Shown piece after piece: positions 15,105 to 26,537 of a stretch of 64,000 nucleotides of DNA. Under the pieces are notes generated by a model. It was given only the letters and a program-made list of their open reading frames with translations, did no database searches and was not told the DNA's origin. The translations under genes and the position numbers were made by a program. This stretch comes from Sepiola atlantica (lineage: Eukaryota; Mollusca; Cephalopoda; Sepiida; Sepiolidae), in assembly GCA_963556195.1 (NCBI GenBank), contig OY744516.1, positions 38,545,278 to 38,609,277 on the forward strand. Direction: 5' to 3'. The first letter of the stretch is position 1. Each line of letters opens with the position of its first letter.

Positions 15105-15500
15105 TGACAGGTACCACATGGAAGTGAACAGATCATTATATTTTGTGCGGAAAGCTGATCAACTTATAAAACGGGAGTAATCTCAGAAGGTGGGCAGGAA
15201 CTGCGTTGTATGTCAATCAATCGATCCTGCCTTTAATATACATGATCCTGGTGAAATTGGGATTGCAAACAATGGGACAAGATTAGCTATTGATATAACA
15301 GACTATTGTGGGGAGCATACTTGTCAATGATTGACTGTGGACATCGGAGACTAGTAATATGGAGGAAGTTACATGTGAAGACGGAAGCTGCTGTTACACA
15401 GGAATTAGAGAATGGGATGCTTGAACATGGGTCAGTAATAGAAGTTGTAATGGACAATTTCATCGTTTTTCGCTCAGAACTTCTACTAAATAGATAGAAG
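15105..15500 (+). pseudogene. integrase fragment of the LTR element
   Basis: The zinc-binding region is present in pieces: a His-containing start near 15105-15125 and NCVVCQSIDPAF near 15200-15235, the CX2C pair. The catalytic core follows with AIDITDYCGE (first Asp, about 15290) and VIEVVMDNFIVFRSELL (second Asp, within 15440-15490), the last inside the open frame 15306-15497. Integrase inserts the cDNA. The C-terminal Glu region is not identifiable, but a frame at 15548-15730 may be the tail of the polyprotein. Several stops and one frame change interrupt it. Confidence 0.7.
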
Positions 15501-15982
15501 ATAAGAAGATATTGCAGAGCAGCCTATAGGCACGGTGGAAATGGATAATGGAGCGACAACAGCGGTTAGTGAAAGCAATAGCTGAGAGAGGAGAGATATC
15601 ACCTGAAGATGCCATATTCTGGTACAACATAGCACACAAGAGATATGACTGCCGCATAGATAAACTTTTAAATATGAATAGAGGCATGCAGGAGATGCAT
15701 CCCCAGAAATCGAACAGCGAGGGCAAGTGAAAATTAAAATCGGAGAAGTGGTTTGGGTGAAGCCGCCAAATGCATGATGTATGACGCAATTGGGAAGAGA
15801 AGTAATTACTGGAAGGCAATCCCCTAACAACCTTACATATTGGAGATGTAAGGCGCGTGGTCCGTGTAAACGATGGAGATGTAAGCGCCGAACACAGTAG
15901 CAATAGAAGTGAGGCAGTTGCAATGCAAAGACCACGAAAAAAGCGTAATTCACTGATTTGGGCACGATATTATGGTGATTAT

Positions 15983-15988
15983 GGGGGG
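15983..15988 (+). other. polypurine tract before the 3' LTR
   Basis: Six consecutive G residues lie immediately upstream of the 3' LTR start TGTGG, the position at which plus-strand DNA synthesis is primed in LTR retrotransposons. Confidence 0.65.
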
Positions 15989-16293
15989 TGTGGTTAAAGA
16001 TACTGTGATAATTTGCCTTGGTGGCAATATCTGTCAATTGAGTTATCTCCCTTTTACATATTGGCTGTTTAGAGTCTATAGACATACATGTCTCTGGTTG
16101 GTAGATAATTTGCATAGGTGGTGGGATTATTAGTATGAAAACTAATCTTTTGGAATTGAAGAGGTCAGTTGATTTATGGGCAGCAGAGAGTGAACTGTGA
16201 ACAGTAATAAGTGACACGTGAGCAGTTAACAGTGAACAGCAGAGATTGGCGGTGACACTGAAGTAAAGTTAATTTAATTCCATTATCGGATTA
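15989..16293 (+). repeat. 3' LTR of the Gypsy-like element
   Basis: About 305 bases. It aligns with the 5' LTR from TGTGGTTAAAGATACTGTG through the shared GATTATTAGTATGAAAACTA block to TTATCGGATTA. It contains only one copy of the block that is doubled in the 5' LTR, and has many substitutions, so the insertion is not recent. Confidence 0.8.
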
Positions 16294-16299
16294 ACTATC

Positions 16300-16786
16300 T
16301 TTAACAAAAAGAACATATGAAGAGTGAAAACATTGCACGAAAGAGGATTATTTGTTCGGTTATCAATATAATAAAGTTAGACATCGTATTTCCTTAATAT
16401 GTTTCTGAAAACATTTATAAATAACATAGAGCAGGAACAACATGGTATTTTGATTTTATGCTAAAGCAATTGCATGGTCAGTTTACTAACCATGAAGCTC
16501 TGTAAATAACGTGATTTCTCTCTCTAATGGTATTTTGAAATATCTATTTATTCAGATTATTTATTTAAAATAGGATAGCGTTAAGAAAATTTTTCTGCAG
16601 GTAACACACTAGTTATTGAATTAATATAAGTATAAATGTCAAATATTACCACTAGACATTATTAGACTTGAATTAGGGTATAATTATAGATTATCAAATT
16701 AATCAAAAATATAAATAAGGTAAGACTAATTTTAGAACTCATATTGTATCAGTAAGAATATAGAGTGTTATGTAAATATTGTGTGT
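16300..16786. other. non-coding A+T-rich spacer
   Basis: No gene, repeat or palindrome recognised. Confidence 0.5.
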
Positions 16787-16979
16787 AGGTGTGTGGATAT
16801 ATATGTATGTGTGTATGTATGTATGTGTATATATGCGCATATGTATATGTATATGTGTGTATGTATATGTATGTATATGTTTACATGTGTGAGTATATGT
16901 AACTACATGCGTATGCATTTGGTTAATATTTCAAATAGATTCAGGGATATATATATATATATGTATATATGTATATATG

Positions 16980-17028
<49 letters not shown>

Positions 17029-17090
17029 GTGTGTATATGTATGTGTGTGTGCGTATGTATTTGTATGTATACATATGTGTATGTGCGTAT
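16787..17090. repeat. mixed (GTAT)n/(TG)n/(TA)n microsatellite
   Basis: Irregular GTAT, TATG and TG units around a central TA tract (about 16948-17010). The open frames across it read as Tyr/Val/Cys/Met repeats and are artefacts. Confidence 0.9.
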
Positions 17091-17703
17091 AATTTTATTT
17101 CAATTAGATTCTCTTTCTTTGAATCCAGACGGACTGGGAATCTATGACACGCGGTTTGTCTATTCCTCCTCTTTCTCTGTGCCTGGCTGCTTGTTTGTTT
17201 CTTTCTTTTCTCCTACCGAGTTTGAGAACACGAGTTTCGCTGGACACATTTTGTCTCGGCTGGGGATGTATGAATAAAAGTTGTGTATGTGAGTATGCTT
17301 AGTTATGGTAATGTGTGAGTGAGATTACGTGTGTGTGTGCTCATAGGGTGTGTGCGTATTTAGGTTTGTGTATGCGCGTGAGTAAAGTTGTCTATATGTA
17401 TGATATCGTCAAGTCGTAAGTGTCATAATTTTGACACGGCAGTTATTAGTTGATTAACTTAAAGATCCCTCCCCTTCGACCGCCATAGTTAAATATAAGT
17501 TTTAAATTCCCCCTCTCTCTAAAAGATGTATCAAATTGGTTGCTACCACCACTCTCTCGAGTTGTGTTTGAATTGTCGTAGGAGAAATTCAATTTTCTAT
17601 CAGTCTCAAAAATGTAATTGTCTGAGTGATGCTTGAAAAACCGCACGGTTGAAATAAATTATTGCATCGACAATTATGTGATTTCGTGCTATTATATTTT
17701 ATG

Positions 17704-17704
<1 letters not shown>
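17091..17704. other. non-coding spacer
   Basis: No recognisable gene. Short frames at 17100-17270 and 17446-17646 show no known motif. Confidence 0.5.

Positions 17705-17747
<43 letters not shown>
17705..17747. repeat. (TA)n microsatellite
   Basis: TA run that directly abuts the foldback element at 17748. Confidence 0.95.
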
Positions 17748-17751
<4 letters not shown>

Positions 17752-17906
17752 AGCTATTAAAATATATTTATGACAATTAAGCTACATAGAGGCTCCCACG
17801 TTTAATCCCCGGGGGAATCTTCAGGTTAACGTGCATTCCCCCAGGGATAAAACGCGGGAACACCTGTGTAGCTTAATTGCCACAGATATATGTTTTATAG
17901 CTTACT
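17748..17906. repeat. foldback (inverted-repeat) element
   Basis: Arms of about 71 bases (17748-17818 and 17835-17906) are reverse complements at about 80 percent, separated by a 16-base loop. The outer ends read AGTAAGCTAT and the inner ends GGGGGAAT. Blocks such as CAATTAAGCTACA are identical. As RNA or single-stranded DNA it would form one long hairpin. It lies against a TA tract like the transposons in this window, so it may be a small non-autonomous element, but it encodes nothing. Confidence 0.8.
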
Positions 17907-18854
<948 letters not shown>

Positions 18855-18952
18855 ACGAAAAAGAGTGATAAATATGCGACGTTTTTCTAAATTTATTTCA
18901 AATTTAAATTGTTCAATGCAAAGTGTATTCAGTAATAAACTAGTGTTTATTA

Positions 18953-19009
18953 TTCTTTCCTTAAGCCAAGGCTTTTCAAAGATCGAGATCTTATCATCAG
19001 CGGAGAAAT
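18953..19009 (-). ncRNA. hammerhead-ribozyme-like motif 1
   Basis: On the minus strand the conserved core CTGATGA (18998-18992) is followed by a hairpin (AAGAT-CTCG-ATCTT), then GAA, then a second hairpin made of AAGCC and GGCTT, then an A at the expected cleavage position (18962), and finally a strand (AGGAAAG) that can pair imperfectly with TTTCTCC upstream of the core. This is the order of a type I hammerhead. Weak points: the base pair closing helix II is U-U rather than G-C, and the first pair of helix I is mismatched. It is possibly a decayed copy from a Penelope-like or retrozyme-type element. Confidence 0.5.
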
Positions 19010-19347
19010 ACAGATAGATAAGTTAGCTTTCAAAAAAACAAAAGTTCAAATATTTGAAAAATATATGAAAAATATTATTAAAAAAATGCAGTGAAAGAGA
19101 AGTTCCGTAAAAAAAATATGTGGTTTGTCCGGGTGGTAATTTTCCGTTGAAAAGATGTCCAATAAATTGTAGAAAGCGAAAATAAAACAAAAAACTTTTG
19201 CGTAGGGTCAGTATGGAGAGAATGTTCAAATATAAGTAAATCCAAACGCACTTAAATGGAATTTAATGCTCTATCTCGTATATTGAGCTAAACCTCTTCA
19301 CAACAGGTTCCATCTACTAAAAGTTTTACTTTTGGTTTATATTTGAT

Positions 19348-19350
<3 letters not shown>

Positions 19351-19421
<71 letters not shown>
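19351..19421. repeat. (TA)n microsatellite
   Basis: Uninterrupted TA run of about 70 bases. Confidence 0.96.
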
Positions 19422-19424
<3 letters not shown>

Positions 19425-20004
19425 CCACACGCTTATCCATTTCTCAAATCAATAATGGCATTCTTAATATAAGCCAATAGAATAGTTAATGCGTGTTCCA
19501 AACATATTTATAAGCAGAGACCACAAAAAAGTAATTATAATTACATACTAAATAAAGTAACATTTTTATTAATCTTAATAAAGCAGACAGACAAACAAGT
19601 AGGACTTTTATTCTTCGTTCATCTAAATTATAACTTCGTCCAATGACAATTTTTTTTTATTATTAATAATTTTTTATTAAGTTTTTTCATTATACATATA
19701 TGTCCTGTAAACGAAATTAATATAATAAAATAATTATATATTTTAAAACTCATTATGGAAAATAATTTTAATAGTCTTCATCTGAAGTTTAAAATGTAGA
19801 ATACTGTGGAACATGAGGTGACGATACTTACACCGACGAGATAAGGCCGGAAGTGCTGAAGGTAATGAGTTTCAATAGCAAGCATGAGTGAACACCAATT
19901 ATGAAAAGACACGAGGGCGAATATGACACTTGTTTCATTGGAGAACTTTAGAACGAATACCACTGTTACTATGTCTCCTCTATTATTAATTACATTCATC
20001 AGCA
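19422..20004. other. non-coding spacer
   Basis: A+T-rich. The minus frame at 19778-20005 has no recognisable motif. Confidence 0.5.
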
Positions 20005-21425
20005 CACGTCTGTTACCCTAAGGATTATATGTTAACTTGAAGTTCTATGTTAACCTGTTTTTTTTTTTTGTGACTTTATACCCCTGCCAAACACAGGGCT
20101 ACTCTCTGATGATTATGCTTTAATTGTAAACATAGACATTTGTTTAGTTGAGGAAACTGAAAAGCAATGCAACCCACGTTCCTTTTATTGTTACTTTATT
20201 CTCCTGCACAGCACACAGCTAGCATCTTAAAGATTATTCGTTTACTTGAAAACCTATGTTAACCTGTTTCTGCTATTGTGAGTTTATTTCCTTGCCAAAC
20301 ACATGTCTACCTCCAAAGGATTATCTGTTAGCTTGAAAACCTATGTTAAGCTCTTCCTGCTATTGTGAATTGATTTCCCTTTCAAATACACAGCTACTCC
20401 TAAGGATTAATCGTTAATTTGAAAACCTATGTTTAACTGTTTCGGCTATTGTGCCATAATTTCATTGTCAAGAACACAGCTACCCTGTAAGGATTATTCG
20501 TTCACTCAAAAACCTATGTTAACTTGTTCATGCTAGTGTGTCTTTAGTTCCCTATCTAAAACACGGCTACCCCCTAATGATTATTGTTTCGTTTGAAATC
20601 CTATGTTAACCTGTTGCTGCTAATGTGATATAAAATCCGTGTAAATAACACAGCTACCGCCTAAGGATTATTCGTTCAATTTAAAACCTCTCTTGACCTG
20701 TTCCTGCTATTGTGAATTTATTACCCTGTCAAATACACGGCTACTCGCTAAGGATTATCTGTTCACTCAAAAACCTATATCAACCTGTTCTTGCTAGTGT
20801 GACATAATTTCCCTGTCAAGAACACAGTAAGCCAATAAGAGTTATTCGTTAACTTGAAAACCTATGTTAACTTATTCCTGCTATTGTGAATTTATTTACA
20901 TTTAAAGACCACATCTACTCTCTAAAATGTTAACTTGTTCTCGCTATTGTGACTTTTTTCTCAGTAAAGACAACAGCTAATCCTAACGATTATTTGCTTA
21001 TATCAACACCCGTGTTTACCTGTTCCTGCTATTGTGATTTTACCACCGTGTCAAAATCACGGCTAACCCCGAATGTTTATAGCTTCACAAAAAATGTACA
21101 TTAACCGATTACTTTCATTGTAACTTAATTCCTCTGCCAAACACATGGCTCTCAACCTCAGGATTATTTGTTCACTTGAAAAGCTGTGCTGGCCTGTCTC
21201 TGCTATTGTGATTTATTTCCCTATCAAGAACACGGCTACCCTCTAAAGATTATTTGTTCACTTAAAAACCAATGTAAACATGTCTCTGCTAATATTATTT
21301 TATTTACCTACCAATAACACGGCTACTTGCTAAGCATTATTCGTTAATTTTAAAAGCGATGTAAACATGTTCCTGCTATTGTGACTTTATTTCTTTGCTA
21401 AAGACATGGCAATCTTTCCTAAGAA
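20005..21425. repeat. degenerate tandem array, unit about 87 bp
   Basis: About 16 diverged units spaced 85-88 bases apart. Each contains versions of CTGCTATTGTGA, a TTTATTTCCCTGTCAA block, ACACAGCTACC, TAAGGATTATTCGTT and AACCTATGTTAACCTG. Copies differ by many substitutions and small indels, so this is an old minisatellite. It has no open frame running through it. Confidence 0.9.
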
Positions 21426-22249
21426 GAATCTAAGGAGAATTAAATTCTATTTATGTGTATACAAGCAGCCATATTGTATTTTGCATTACACATTAATTGG
21501 TAGCCTAATTTTAATTCTCTGAAAGTGTCCATCATGTGTTAAGGTGTCTATGAACAATAATATAATAGATATTTATTTTAATACTTATTTACATACGCTT
21601 GTGTTTCATCTTTTTCTAGGAATCATCAGTGTGTAAAATAATTGTTCTGCAGCTTGTGAAGAGACCAATGATAATCTTTGTAAAGCTTATGAACAACCAA
21701 CAGTATTCAGTGAAGCACGATATTACCACTTTTGTGAACATTTTGTAAATTAATTTGAGTTGATTAATATTTACTTCAATAGACGACGAACATGAGTTAT
21801 TTTAATTTTATTAAATTGAAAACCAAAGAGAACTTTATGATCGTGAATTAAAAGGCGGCGTTTAATTAAAATAGAAAATCTTGTCCTATTTTCGTGTTTA
21901 TTCATTACTTATAATTCTTGTCTTCCTTGTTCATAGTTAAACGATTAGTGTCGTGTGTCCTTCTAATTATGTGTGCGTGTATACGTTCATCTTTTGCCTT
22001 CTACCTCGTCGCTGTTGAAAGTGGGTCAAACGGTTCCATTGCTATCCGCCGCGTTGTCTAGTTTGTTTGTCGTTTCCTACTTTTTCCCTAGTTTTGTTTT
22101 CGTCGGTTCCTTCGTATTCGCTGCCGTGTAGATTAATCCTCTATTAGTTTTGACACGCCGCCGTTGTGGCTGTGAATATAATTTCTTATTTCGTACCTAA
22201 AAAGAAAAGAGTAATTAAAAGACACATTTTGAGTCTTTAAGTTTATTTT
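21426..22249. other. non-coding spacer
   Basis: No gene or clear repeat. A segment at 21960-22170 is richer in CG dinucleotides than its surroundings but has no coding signal. Confidence 0.45.
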
Positions 22250-22640
22250 GAGACAGAAATATTCACGTTTTACAAATACAAATGCACTTAGCAAGACGGA
22301 TATTCTACACTAATTGGCTATTTAGATGGACAGAGAGATAGACATTTAGGTGTTTTCTTCGCACCTGACGATCTTACAAGTTTATTCGTTTTAAGGCATG
22401 ATTGCCATGACCGTTCGTGACGACGTTCCAAGACGGACTGGAGTAAAATCGAATCGTTCTTTTGTTTGCTGGATCTCCGTGTCATATCCGTAGATAATTT
22501 CATATCGCTTTAAGTCTGGCACCTTTCTGACCCCCTCTTGTCAAGTTTGATCCCATGAGTAAGACATTTGTGGGAGTAGGATAAAAACTGGCCTTGTGCC
22601 TAACTTCTGGAGAAGAGTAAATCAATACTGAACATGGGGA
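22250..22640 (+). repeat. dispersed repeat plus SINE-like tail
   Basis: 22250-22560 resembles 690-1075 (shared CATATCGCTTTAAGT region). From about 22500 to 22625 it matches, in opposite orientation, the SINE-like repeat at 6240-6345, with blocks such as TTTGTGGGAGTAGGATAAAA and GCCTAACTTCTGGAGAAGAG. The two partly overlap, so the SINE-like tail may be joined to, or inserted in, the other repeat. Confidence 0.45.
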
Positions 22641-22904
22641 AGTTTTTAACGAGCGGTCATGATAACCTGCACTGATTTCCCTTTATCACAATTCTTACAA
22701 GTACACATACCCACAACTCAACATAGTTCCCCTCAAAATGTATTATATTGACGGAAATAACCACACTGGTTACATTAACGATTAATTACATATAGGGTTT
22801 TACGGAGCCGTAAATAAGCGGAAACTTTCGTTACAATCTTATACACTAAATTAATATACGGAGAGAAACCAACAAGCACACATACATACATATGATAGGA
22901 CTTG

Positions 22905-23960
22905 GATGCCTACTGGAGAAAACTTGAATGCTTACTAGACACTGTCCTCGTGTTCCTTAGGTCTTTCTGAACAAGGGTTTGTCAAGAAATCCTGCCACGA
23001 GGATACCTTCTCCTACAAGTAATCCCTGAACAACTATTCAATGTAACATAGTATTCGAAAGCCAATTAAGATCCCATCGGTATAGCTACTTACACTGGCT
23101 TATATGAGGAATGGCGCACCTTCTTGAAGTCATGTTTCCATCTAGTAACATCATAAAGTTTGATACTCCACCAGACTAGATGAACTATCGTTATGGAATC
23201 CGGTAAAACTAAGAGACAACAAGGAAGATATACTATAACATCGTTAACGGTCGATTAGAGAAAGGGAAATTAATATTGTAACTTCTTTACTTACTCAACG
23301 TTTAAAAAGTAAATGAGACCTTAAATTGAACATTCGAATATCTATGTATCCTATATAGAGATCAGCTGTTAGCCCAAGAAAAGAACCATTAGATTTCTGA
23401 GAACTTCGACTGAAGTAAAATGAAACAACAATTAATTTGAGAGTTTTAATAACCTAATGGTGAGTTTGAATTATCGAGTAGACATCAACCTCGATAGTCT
23501 TCGATCTCTCTGTACAAGTGTTTTTCAGGACAGCCTGATATAAAGATACTTCCCCCTACAAGTATACCCTTACCAAATATTAAAAATAAAATACTATTCG
23601 AAGCACAAATAAGATCCCCGCGACACAGCTATACACTCGCCCATACGAGGAATGGTGCACCTACATACAGTAATGTTATCTCAATTAACTACTTTTAGCT
23701 CGATACTCCACCAGACTAGATGGGTTCTTGTCCTGGAATCCGGTAGGACCATAAGACCACAAGAAATATATACTAGAAGATAGTCAATTGGGAAGAGGAA
23801 AATTAATGTTGTTAACTCATTTATAAACTCAACGTTTGACAGGTAAAAGAGAACTTTACTGGAATATTCCAATATCTATGTATCTCATATAGTGATCAAG
23901 TGTTAGCCCCTAGAAAGTGCCCCATGATTTTTGAGAACTTCGACTGAAGTAAACTGAAAT
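22905..23960. repeat. 540-bp repeat family, two tandem units
   Basis: Unit A (about 22905-23430) and unit B (about 23461-23960) align over their full length with a 540-base offset: TACTCCACCAGACTAGATG occurs at both 23164 and 23704. Other shared blocks include AACTTCGACTGAAGTAAA and ATCTATGTATC. Related copies occur reversed at about 26870-27070 and again at 63770-64000. The family has no open frame. It could be LTR or UTR sequence, since a protease fragment follows at 24233, but no TG...CA boundaries are clear. Confidence 0.7.
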
Positions 23961-24232
23961 AATATTGATAATATTGATGAAGCCTACACAACAGCTGGCC
24001 GAAAGGTTTAGTTTTAGGTCTTTTGCTGTTCTTTTTTTAATTCATACCGTTGGACTTATTATATCCTTTTATTTGTCAAACAAACACACACACATACACA
24101 CAAACACACTGTTGCGTAGGCTTTATCAATATTATCAATATTATTTCATTTTACTTCAGTCAAAGTTCTCAAAAATCATGGGTACTTTCCTGATGTTAAC
24201 ACTTCAGCTCTATATGAAATACATAGAACGAA
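23871..24232. repeat. inverted repeat, 124-bp arms
   Basis: The end of unit B (23871-23994) recurs as its reverse complement at 24109-24232, about 85 percent identical by eye, with a 114-base spacer that contains a short (CA)n tract. Matching blocks include ATTGATAATATTGATGAAGC on the left arm and its complement on the right. Confidence 0.8.
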
Positions 24233-24420
24233 GTGGGCGACAGAATTAGAAGTAAATATGTATTAGTAGAAATCCTGAATAAAAATGTAAAATTACAATT
24301 AGATTCTGGTTCAGACGTGTCGATTATCGATGTGCATACGTGGAGAAGGTTGGAAAAATCGACCATGCTTAGAACCAACAAAATAACCAGAACAGTGATG
24401 AGAGAAAAAAATTAAATTCG
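24233..24420 (+). pseudogene. retroelement aspartic protease fragment
   Basis: A 60-codon plus-strand frame with YVLVEILNKNVKLQLDSGSD followed by VSIIDVHTWRRL. The LDSGSDVSII core is a retropepsin active-site loop with D-S-G intact, and the hydrophobic strand before it also fits. It begins immediately after the inverted repeat ending at 24232. No reverse transcriptase is recognisable downstream, so it is an isolated fragment of a Gypsy-like or related polyprotein. Confidence 0.65.
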
Positions 24421-25624
24421 AGAGTGAAATTTGCTAACCGGGAAAGTTTATTATGGAAAGTTGCCGCCAGTTTTTTTATCAGACGCATCAAATCCACAAT
24501 GCATTTAAAAGTGAACTATTGGTGATTATATTCCCATGTAAAATAGAATAAGGGTTGGTAAGAAGACAAATAAATATGTCAACCTAACTTTAATAAGCGA
24601 CATACGTCATTCATTTAAAAAAAAGCGGATATGTGCTATCCGGTAAGGTAAGTTGCACTGTCTCTTCCTCTTTCCTTCGCACTGAAAAAGAAAACGTATT
24701 TGTAAAAGATTTTGAATCGCATTTACTTCACTAATGGATTCAGATTAGGACTATTATCTCTCTCACTCAGACCGAAGCATATCCTCCTTACCTGCACAAC
24801 GTGAATTCTAACGATAAAAACAAAGTCGCCACAAATCAATGTGATATACCATATATAAGTTTACATGTGTATGTGTATTAAGCAAATGATTGTTAGCTCT
24901 TATTTGAATAAGAGCCACAAATCGGTGAGTCAATTAATTCTTAAAACTTTCATGGCAAGCGATGCCGAGTTAGTTTCTTGAGAAATAACACATCTCCTTC
25001 TCGATTAGCGTCGAAAGAATATCGGAATAAATGTTTACTTGTCTCTCCTTTGTTTACATAATATGCAGAAATTGAAAGAAATCTGTTTCCAAGAAGACAC
25101 TTGCACATGCCATGTTCTATTTCAGTTCATTTCTGATTTTTTCGTTTGTATTGCCAGAAGCGAAAGTCGACATATCACGAATATCAGAAAAGAAAATCTG
25201 AAGCAATTTCATCCGCGCAACTATTAGCTTAAGTTATCTATGCATTTCTCTCGAACACGCATTGTTTATGTTAATTTAACCGCTATCGCATATGTTTAAC
25301 TTCTCTGTGAGCATTGACAGAAAGAGTGCCCCTTTGTAGCGCTCTCATCAAATATATGTGTGTGTGTTACAACCAGAAACGCGTATGTGAATTAGATGGA
25401 AAAATAATTTCAATTCTATATAAGTATAATAATTATATTACTACTACTATTAATAATAATGATAATAATCATGGTGATAATAATGAGACGAAGAAAAAGA
25501 TGAAGAGAAATTACGTTGGATATAGAGACTTATCATTTTAGTTAGGCGTAACAGTTTATAAATGTATGAATCAAATTAAAATAGAATATATAGTCGTAGA
25601 TGAAAGAGCATCGGCTATGTCTAG
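24421..25624. other. non-coding spacer
   Basis: No recognisable gene. Open frames at 25039-25227 and 25314-25541 show no known motifs. Confidence 0.5.
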
Positions 25625-25676
<52 letters not shown>

Positions 25677-25680
25677 AGGA
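25625..25680. repeat. (TA)n followed by (GA)n
   Basis: TA run 25625-25650 passing directly into GA to about 25680, the same TA-to-GA junction seen at 18751-18851 and 25921-26058. Confidence 0.95.
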
Positions 25681-25915
25681 GAGATGCCCCCGCTTATTGA
25701 GTCATCTTAGTTTCTTTAGACGTTCATTTACTCTCCCATTTCCAGGCAATGCGTGGTGGGGACACCGGCACGCGCTCCGACTACTGAGTCAAATAACACT
25801 TTAGTATTTGGGGTTGATCCGTGTGACCGTCATGGATTGTCTCCTCCCATACTGATGATTCTAGGTTTGGCATACAACATGTATATAGGTTAATTTGAAA
25901 AATACATTTTGTGAA

Positions 25916-26058
<143 letters not shown>

Positions 26059-26161
26059 TCTTGGAAGTTTTTAAAGCATTCAAACTATATTAAAAAAACA
26101 CTTTTAGTCCCATGTCGTTCGTTGAAAAACCACTGTGCTTGTAAGCCAATTAGCTTTTAAG

Positions 26162-26165
<4 letters not shown>

Positions 26166-26204
<39 letters not shown>
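26166..26204. repeat. (TA)n microsatellite
   Basis: TA run to the left of the hammerhead-bearing foldback element. Confidence 0.94.
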
Positions 26205-26207
<3 letters not shown>

Positions 26208-26222
26208 TTTGAGATAATATAT

Positions 26223-26430
26223 ATAACTATTTCCACAATCAGTCAACACCGCAGCCCACAACTTATGAAAGAAACAAACCGGAAGTGCTAGACTCGAGTT
26301 TCGCCCTTCTTTGGGCTCATCAGTAGAACATATCCGAACTCAGGAATCGAAATCCGAATCACTTGCATGCGAAACTTCCGGTTTGTTTCTTTCATAGGTT
26401 GTGGGCTGCGGCGTTTACTGATTGTGGAAA

Positions 26431-26437
<7 letters not shown>
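26223..26437 (-). repeat. foldback element carrying a hammerhead-like ribozyme
   Basis: Two 64-base arms (26223-26286 and 26374-26437) are reverse complements with only four mismatches. They contain CCGCAGCCCACAACTTATG and GAAAGAAACAAACCGGAAGT. The 87-base loop holds a hammerhead motif read on the minus strand (26285-26329). TA tracts lie on both sides (26166-26204 and 26434-26497). The arrangement resembles a small non-autonomous element of the ribozyme-bearing kind (Penelope-like terminal repeats or metazoan retrozymes). No protein is encoded. Confidence 0.75.
26285..26329 (-). ncRNA. hammerhead ribozyme motif 2 (type I, near-consensus)
   Basis: Minus strand, in order: helix I strand GTTCTA; core CTGATGA; helix II GCCC-AAAGAA-GGGC closed by a G-C pair; GAA; a very short helix III (AC and GU around UCGA); cleavage triplet GTC; and the second helix I strand TAGCAC, which pairs with GTTCTA except for one C-U mismatch. 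All core positions match the hammerhead consensus. Very short helix III is typical of hammerheads in Penelope-like elements and retrozymes. Activity is a prediction from structure only. Confidence 0.8.
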
Positions 26438-26489
<52 letters not shown>

Positions 26490-26497
26490 ATATATAA
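26434..26497. repeat. (TA)n microsatellite
   Basis: TA run with one TTTA interruption, between the two hammerhead loci. Confidence 0.94.
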
Positions 26498-26537
26498 GTT
26501 TTGAGGTTTAAATAGACTAGATATACATTCGGATTGT

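Larger units (their letters stand above)
12420..16293 (+). mobile_element. Ty3/Gypsy-like LTR retrotransposon with both LTRs and target-site duplication
   Basis: A 3.87-kb element bounded by two LTRs that start TGTGG and share long blocks (for example GATTATTAGTATGAAAACTA). The six bases ACTATC lie immediately before the left LTR (12414-12419) and again after the right LTR (16294-16299), a convincing target-site duplication. A purine stretch ending in six G residues (15983-15988) directly precedes the 3' LTR, as a polypurine tract should. Between the LTRs run gag zinc knuckles, protease, reverse transcriptase, RNase H and integrase relics in canonical Gypsy order, all damaged. The gag region is short and the pol region has lost much of the reverse transcriptase. 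Confidence 0.85.

Noticed and set aside
15460..16217. Minus-strand frames of 147 and 243 codons
   Set aside because: They lie opposite the plus-strand integrase and 3' LTR of the retrotransposon and show no protein motif.
17780..17860. A further hammerhead-like core (CTGAAGA plus a TCCCC/GGGGA hairpin) in the loop of the foldback element at 17748-17906
   Set aside because: The GAAA after helix II is TTAAA here, the helix closing pair is mismatched and no cleavage triplet with a pairing helix I follows. The simple hairpin explains the sequence.
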